From contig NZ_JABBXA010000002.1 in assembly GCF_014161445.1 (NCBI RefSeq), forward strand, positions 354,257-418,256: 64,000 bases of DNA, given 5' to 3'. Source of the DNA: Microbispora sp. H13382 (GTDB taxonomy: Bacteria > Actinomycetota > Actinomycetes > Streptosporangiales > Streptosporangiaceae). This document shows positions 59,854 through 64,000 of the stretch, piece by piece (the first letter of the stretch is position 1; each line of letters opens with the position of its first letter). Under the pieces are notes generated by a model. It did not search any database. It saw only the letters and a program-made list of their open reading frames with translations, and was not told where the DNA came from. A program made the translations under genes and the position numbers.

Positions 59854-59895
59854 AACGGCGTCTGACCAGCGGATTCGCCCCGGTCGGACGCCGTT
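59854..59895 (+). terminator. Hairpin, probable original terminator of tRNA-Ser
   Basis: AACGGCGTC-t-GACC (59854-59867) pairs with GGTC-g-GACGCCGTT (59882-59895). If the IS and one copy of the 15-mer are removed, it lies about 20 bases after the tRNA, as a tRNA terminator should. From 59896 to 60216 I see no gene or clear signal. Confidence 0.6.
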
Positions 59896-60216
59896 GATCG
59901 TTCCGGTCATGCGCAGCCGTACGCCACCCTGAGCAGCGCTCGGCCGCTGTCCTCGGGATATTCGCGGGATGGATCTCCGTATGTTTCCTGAGGTCGCGCT
60001 AACACGGGGTTGCGCGACTCACAGTTAGCTGAGCAATCGGACGGGCCGCGAAACGATCACAGGAACGTCCTCCTAACTGAGGGGTTCGATGTCGACACGC
60101 CTCGACGTGATGCCGGGCTCCAGGCCTGCGTCGATGCGCTCTTGTGAACCACTCCGACTTTCGTGGAGGCCCTGAAGCCAGCATCATCTGCTGGCGGAAG
60201 GGAGAATCACGTCACG

Positions 60217-60462
60217 ATGCCAGCCCCGAGGAAGTACCCCCAAGAGCTTCGCGAGCGCGCGGTGCGCATGGTGTTTGAGGTCCGCCGGCAGACCGGCGGT
60301 GCCCCCGGCGCGATCGCCCGGGTGGCCGACCAGCTCGGCGTTCACCGCGAGGCATTGCGCGGGTGGGTGCGCCAGGCCGACCTCAACGCCTTGGCCGCCC
60401 GACTGAACAACCGCCCCCGAAAGTGCCTCGGCTACCGAACCCCGGCCCAATGCGTTCCTTGA
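60217..60462 (+). pseudogene. Fused transposase remnant (IS3-type OrfA start joined to an IS30-like end)
   Basis: 81 codons. PAPRKYPQELRERAVRMVFEV...ADQLGVHREALRGWVRQAD is the helix-turn-helix N-terminus of IS3-family OrfA. It then passes without a break into LNALAARLNNRPRKCLGYRTPAQC, which looks like the C-terminal end of an IS30-family DDE transposase. The two do not belong together, so a deletion has joined two nested elements in frame. It cannot be a working transposase. Confidence 0.7.
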
Positions 60463-60905
60463 CTCTTTGAATCTAAGTTCACGTCGTAGCAGTAGCAGAG
60501 CATCGCCTCTCGGATCTCGCCGAAGAGGACGGAGTCCCGCTGGCAGCCCCGACCGCGAGCGAGGAGATCCCGGTAGAGCTTCGTGACCGTGGAGGGTCGA
60601 ACCGCCTGGAGCCGCATCTTGCCGATGTGCGGCTTGATGTAGAGGCGAATGCTGATCCGGTAGTCCTCCAGCGTCCCCGGCTTGATCTCCATCGCGTGGT
60701 CCTCGATCCACATGTCGAGGTACTCGTCTACAGTGATCTCGTTCCGGTCGACGTACTCACCCCGCCGGGCGTTCTTGCGGGCCTCGTCACGGGCAGCCTT
60801 GGCCTCGTCCTCGATTGCGAACCCGCCGACCCATTTGGGCTTGCTCTCGCCAGTCTCAGGGTCCTTGACACGAATCACGTATGACCACGTGCTACCGCGC
60901 TTCAT
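60432..60905 (-). pseudogene. Truncated tyrosine-recombinase integrase
   Basis: 157 codons. The arm-binding part (STWSYVIRVKDPETGESKPKWVGGFAIEDEAKAARDEA) and the SAM-like core-binding domain (ITVDEYLDMWIEDHAMEIKPGTLEDYRISIRLYIKPHIGKMRLQAVRPSTVTKLYRDLL) are present. The catalytic domain with Arg-His-Arg-Tyr is gone: after about residue 121 the frame runs into the transposase remnant. It is the relic of a phage or integrative element near the tRNA-Ser gene. Confidence 0.8.
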
Positions 60906-61199
60906 GACCCCGTCGCGCAGTTTAGGACTGCTCTTCTTGATCGGCCTGCTGGGAGACGCCGCCGCATCAGTGGGGGGTCCTGCCCCAGTTCGTCCGCGTT
61001 ACCAGGCGCGCCCTGAAGAAGATCCAGTACAGGCCCCACCTCGTCGAGGATGCCTCCCACCGACCGATCTGGCAATAACGACAGGAACCGACATCACGAA
61101 TGAAGATCAGCAGCTGGCCACGTTGCGGCGGCCGGTCGCGGCCAGCGCAGCATGCAACGCTCAGTCTGGTGGTAGACCGACGAAGTAGCCCACTCCACC
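60906..61199. other. Gene-poor stretch of the island
   Basis: 294 bases without a supportable gene. On the plus strand, 60980-61078 reads as a 32-codon fragment (LPQFVRVTRRALKKIQYRPHLVEDASHRPIWQ then stop) with no start; it looks like the tail of a lost gene whose family I cannot name. Confidence 0.3.
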
Positions 61200-61598
61200 C
61201 TATTCCGCAATAATCGGGGATTCTTGGATCATTCCGCCTTCTTCCGCCGTTTGGCTCACTATGGCACCATCAGCAGTGATCCCGGAGCCTTCTATCCGAC
61301 CCCGGTTATCCGCGATCTGATCGACTTTTGCTGATCCAGTGGCCTTGACCGGGCTGGATCTGATCACCGCACCACGTTTCGCTTGTACGTCCACCTCGCT
61401 CTTTGCCGTTTGACCAGGCGCTACCTGGGGTGATTCCAAACGGTAAGCAATAACGGCTGTGACAGAAAGCAATGCCGCCGCGACCGCAAAGATCCACCAG
61501 CTCCATGAACTGGTGAGTATGTTGACTAACGCGCCGACAATGGCAGATAGAACTGACCCGGCAGCCGCCAAAGGGCCCGCCCGGAACCGACGACTCAT
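61200..61598 (-). CDS. Small two-helix membrane protein with repeat-like polar tail
   Basis: 132 residues. ATG 61598 follows GGGAGG by five bases. Two membrane helices (about 9-28 and 33-52) lead into a polar tail (about 60-132) with loosely repeated Gly-x-Ile-x-x-Ser elements: KRGAVIRSSPV, NRGRIEGSGITA, DGAIVSQTA, GGMIQESPIIA. Such periodicity suggests a small beta-solenoid or adhesive surface. It is divergent from the STAND ATPase gene at only 53 bases, with lower GC than the chromosome around. I do not recognise a named family. It may be the membrane partner or effector of the ATPase, which is inference. Confidence 0.65.
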   Translation of the reverse strand: MSRRFRAGPLAAAGSVLSAIVGALVNILTSSWSWWIFAVAAALLSVTAVIAYRLESPQVAPGQTAKSEVDVQAKRGAVIRSSPVKATGSAKVDQIADNRGRIEGSGITADGAIVSQTAEEGGMIQESPIIAE

Positions 61599-61651
61599 GT
61601 CGACCTCCCTGAAGTATGGTGACTCTCTACATGCTAGAGCCGGGTGGTGCC

Positions 61652-64000
61652 ATGCAGGAGAAGTTGTTCGTTGGCCGCCGTGCGGAGATTGCTGCTGCTG
61701 ATGCCATGCTCGCGCCGGACTCGCCTATCCGGATCCTCAGCATCTACGGAACCTCGGGCATCGGCAAGACTCGCCTGCTCGCCGAGATTGGGGCGTACGC
61801 CGTCGACCAGTATCGATATCAGTACGACGCTATCGATCTAAGCGCTGGTGGCCAAGGAGCCAGACCAGATGGATTCGATCAAAGTCTCCTCGGCGATCTT
61901 GTCACTGTCCTGCTACGGCTCAGCCATACAAGCCAAAGCAAGCAGGCTGAGCGTCGCAAGCGATTCAACGCACATGTACGTGAGGCGTTAGACTCCCTCA
62001 AGTTGTCCTCAGGCGCGGTCCAGATTCACATGACCGCGACGCAAGGCGGGCGCATCGCCGAGTCGCCTATCTCCAACCGGTCCGGTCATCCAGCAGCGGA
62101 CCTATACGTGGCCTACCGAACGACTCTCGTGAACGCTGCCATCGATGCCATCGCGGATCTGCCGTTTACTGACAGCCTTATCACACTCGATGGCATCGAG
62201 TGGCTCACTCGTCACGATGACATCCAAACCGGCAATCCGCGTGAAGGCTTGAAAGACTGGCTGACCCATAAGGTCCTTCCAGAAATCATGATTGCGCTTC
62301 CCGAGTTGCGGTTCATTCTCGCCGGCTGGGAGCGACTGCGACCTTCCGTAGCCATACAAGCTTTAACCGCAGAATTACAACTCAATCCCTGGAGTCCCGA
62401 GGAGACGACCGAGTACCTCAACAAGAGAGGGCTGGCCGACTCTAATTTGGCGACCACCGCTCACGCCATATGCGAGGGTACTCCCGCCTGGCTTGGCATG
62501 CTGGCTGATGCATGCCAGCTAAATGATCACAACATAACGGATTTGCAGTGGCTCAGCACGGTTGCGCACGACCGACCCGCTCACGAGTGGCTGTATGAAA
62601 CACTTTTCAGTCGGCTGAGCCCGAAGCAACAAGAAGTCGTAAGAGCGGCGGCCGTTCTCCGCCACGTGACTCATGACGCTCTCCGTGGACTCCTAGCTCC
62701 CGAGAAGGTCGATAATAAGGATTTTGCCCAGCTTTGCCGTTACTCCTTTGTGCATCACACCCCAGCTAAGCACCACGCTCCACAGCGACGAGTGCACGAT
62801 CTTGTGCGGGCAGCTGTGCTTGCCGACGGTCACCGAAGCCCTTCCCTTATCGCGCTCCATCAAGCTGCCGCGACGTGGCACGTATCCAACGGCGATTATC
62901 TAGAAGCGGCATACCATTATTTCGCTATCGGTGATCCAGCTGGTTTAGGTGTATGGGAAGAGTCTGTTGATCAGGCGCTCCAGGGTTTTGATTTGGCTAC
63001 AGTTCAGAGCTTGCTTGAAACGGCCATAGCGCCGGAGACTGGGGGACGGGCACGGTTAGAGGCCACAGGCATGGCTCGTATCGTTGATCTGTACCAAGGG
63101 CGCCTGATCTATTTTATTGATAATCTCGATATGGCAGAGCCGCTCTTGACGTCTGCCCTCCGTGGATTTCGTTCCGTATCCGATCGTCCGCGTCAGGCAA
63201 AAGCCCATCGCTGGCTGGGGAGCTTATATCGCCTGCGGGGTGACTATGTCCGGGCTGAGCAGGAAATCGGCCAAGCGCTACTCCTATATCTGGAAATAGG
63301 TAACCGAGAAGGTGAGGCTGACGCTCGTAGCGGGCTCGGTGTCGTCTACCGTTTGCGCGGTGACTATTCTCGGGCTGAGCAAGAGTTCACGCAGGCGCTG
63401 ACCATCTACCAGGGGATGGAAAATCGCGCGTCCGAGGCCTACGCACAGAGTGCCCTCGGGGTCGTTTACCGCTTGCGGGGCGACTATACGCGAGCAAGGG
63501 ACAAGACCGCAGAAGCCCTACGCATCTACCAAGAAGTCGGCAATCGCAGGAGTGAGGCAGACGCCCACCGTGACCTTGGCATCATGTATCGCGAGCAAAA
63601 GGAATACAGGCAGGCTGATCACGAGGTTAGGCAGGCGTTAGCCATTTATCAAGAGGTCGGTAACCGCACGGGGGAGGCGGATGCCTACCGCGATTTGGGT
63701 ATTGCGCATCGCGAGCAGGGAGATTACGTGCAGGCTGAGCGAGAGACGTCTCAGGCGTTGCACATCTATCGGGAGATCGGGAATCGGAGGGGCGAAGCAT
63801 ACTCGCATAGCGAGCTTGGTGTTGTGTACCGCCAGCGTGGTGATTACGCTCGGGCTGGAGAAGAGATCAGCCAGGCGTTGGTCATTTATCAAGAGACGGG
63901 TAACCGAGCGAGTGAGGCGGATGCCTACCGCGATTTGGGTATTGCGCATCGCGAGCAGGGAGATTACGTGCAGGCTGAGCGAGAGACGTCTCAGGCGTTG
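61652..64000 (+). CDS. STAND-type P-loop ATPase with TPR array (partial, continues beyond window)
   Basis: 783 codons are open to the window end with no stop. EKLFVGRRAEI starts an AAA/NACHT/NB-ARC-like module: Walker A GTSGIGKT (33-40), Walker B LITLDGIEW (Asp180), sensor-like RFILAGWERL (about 231), and a winged-helix-like part with RRVHDLVRAAVLADGH (about 383-398). A helical linker follows, then from about residue 515 at least seven 40-residue tetratricopeptide repeats, each with LG-x-x-YR-x-x-GDY-x-RA. STAND proteins sense a ligand through the repeats and oligomerise on ATP. Codon use and GC are clearly unlike the chromosome (many ATT, TTA, AGG), so it was acquired. Confidence 0.85.
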   Translation, partial: MQEKLFVGRRAEIAAADAMLAPDSPIRILSIYGTSGIGKTRLLAEIGAYAVDQYRYQYDAIDLSAGGQGARPDGFDQSLLGDLVTVLLRLSHTSQSKQAERRKRFNAHVREALDSLKLSSGAVQIHMTATQGGRIAESPISNRSGHPAADLYVAYRTTLVNAAIDAIADLPFTDSLITLDGIEWLTRHDDIQTGNPREGLKDWLTHKVLPEIMIALPELRFILAGWERLRPSVAIQALTAELQLNPWSPEETTEYLNKRGLADSNLATTAHAICEGTPAWLGMLADACQLNDHNITDLQWLSTVAHDRPAHEWLYETLFSRLSPKQQEVVRAAAVLRHVTHDALRGLLAPEKVDNKDFAQLCRYSFVHHTPAKHHAPQRRVHDLVRAAVLADGHRSPSLIALHQAAATWHVSNGDYLEAAYHYFAIGDPAGLGVWEESVDQALQGFDLATVQSLLETAIAPETGGRARLEATGMARIVDLYQGRLIYFIDNLDMAEPLLTSALRGFRSVSDRPRQAKAHRWLGSLYRLRGDYVRAEQEIGQALLLYLEIGNREGEADARSGLGVVYRLRGDYSRAEQEFTQALTIYQGMENRASEAYAQSALGVVYRLRGDYTRARDKTAEALRIYQEVGNRRSEADAHRDLGIMYREQKEYRQADHEVRQALAIYQEVGNRTGEADAYRDLGIAHREQGDYVQAERETSQALHIYREIGNRRGEAYSHSELGVVYRQRGDYARAGEEISQALVIYQETGNRASEADAYRDLGIAHREQGDYVQAERETSQAL
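63674..64000 (+). repeat. 87-bp exact repeat within the TPR array
   Basis: Bases 63674-63760 are identical to 63914-64000, exactly 240 bases (two TPR units) apart, and the identity reaches the window edge. The other units are only similar, so a two-repeat block was duplicated recently. Confidence 0.9.

Noticed and set aside
60980..61078. A 32-codon plus-strand fragment as a gene
   Set aside because: It has no start codon or ribosome site and no recognised family; noted only as a probable relic.

Overview
The window is very high-GC actinobacterial chromosome (dense coding, many GTG starts, frequent 4-base stop/start overlaps). The divisome/kinase block fhaA-fhaB-pstP-rodA-pbpA-pknA-pknB with crgA, the pabA/trpG-type amidotransferase, ppiA and a rhomboid protease is the gene neighbourhood that lies near oriC in Streptomyces and its relatives. 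A pheA-serS block, a bacterial proteasome activator and one parS-like site also fit an origin-proximal arm of a filamentous actinomycete, perhaps of the Streptosporangiales. The family cannot be fixed from this sequence alone.

Layout. 1-4.4 kb: a partial secreted GDPD, a PAS-SpoIIE phosphatase with its STAS partner, a short SRPBCC-like protein and a zinc alcohol dehydrogenase. 4.4-7.4 kb: a tiny ORF and helD, whose 3' end is duplicated downstream. 7.4-12.4 kb: ppiA, a rhomboid protease, a TetR/SDR pair, crgA and the amidotransferase. 12.4-21.3 kb: the seven-gene peptidoglycan and phospho-signalling operon, on the minus strand. 21.4-30 kb: tRNA-Leu(CAG), two CNNM/CorC-type membrane proteins, an LCP ligase, a GPP34 protein, TenA, an Fpg/Nei glycosylase, rhodanese, and a TPP riboswitch in front of cytX. 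30-42.7 kb: a TetR-ABC operon with a clear palindromic operator, MGMT, two sensor kinases, an anti-sigma ATPase, YidC with small membrane proteins, a parS-like site, a nitroreductase, and a multicopper oxidase with a His-rich repeat. 43-50 kb: a STAS antagonist and a glycosyltransferase cluster (GT2, MptB-like and GT87 proteins, plus a large alkaline-phosphatase-like membrane protein). 50-58.6 kb: DUF4446, pheA, serS, cspA, a HAD phosphatase, bpa, a quinone oxidoreductase and a MinD-like ATPase.

The last 5.4 kb is different. After tRNA-Ser(TGA) there is a decayed IS481-family element whose 15-bp target duplication regenerates the tRNA 3' end. Then come a fused transposase remnant and a truncated tyrosine integrase. 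Finally, in visibly lower-GC DNA, a small membrane protein with a repeat-like tail is divergent from a large STAND-type ATPase with at least seven 40-residue TPRs, which runs off the window. This last pair is the best candidate here for an uncharacterised, possibly conflict or defence, system.

Recurring themes are partner-switching regulation (SpoIIE phosphatase, two STAS proteins, one anti-sigma ATPase), short tandem repeats that start at stop codons, and paired palindromic operators.
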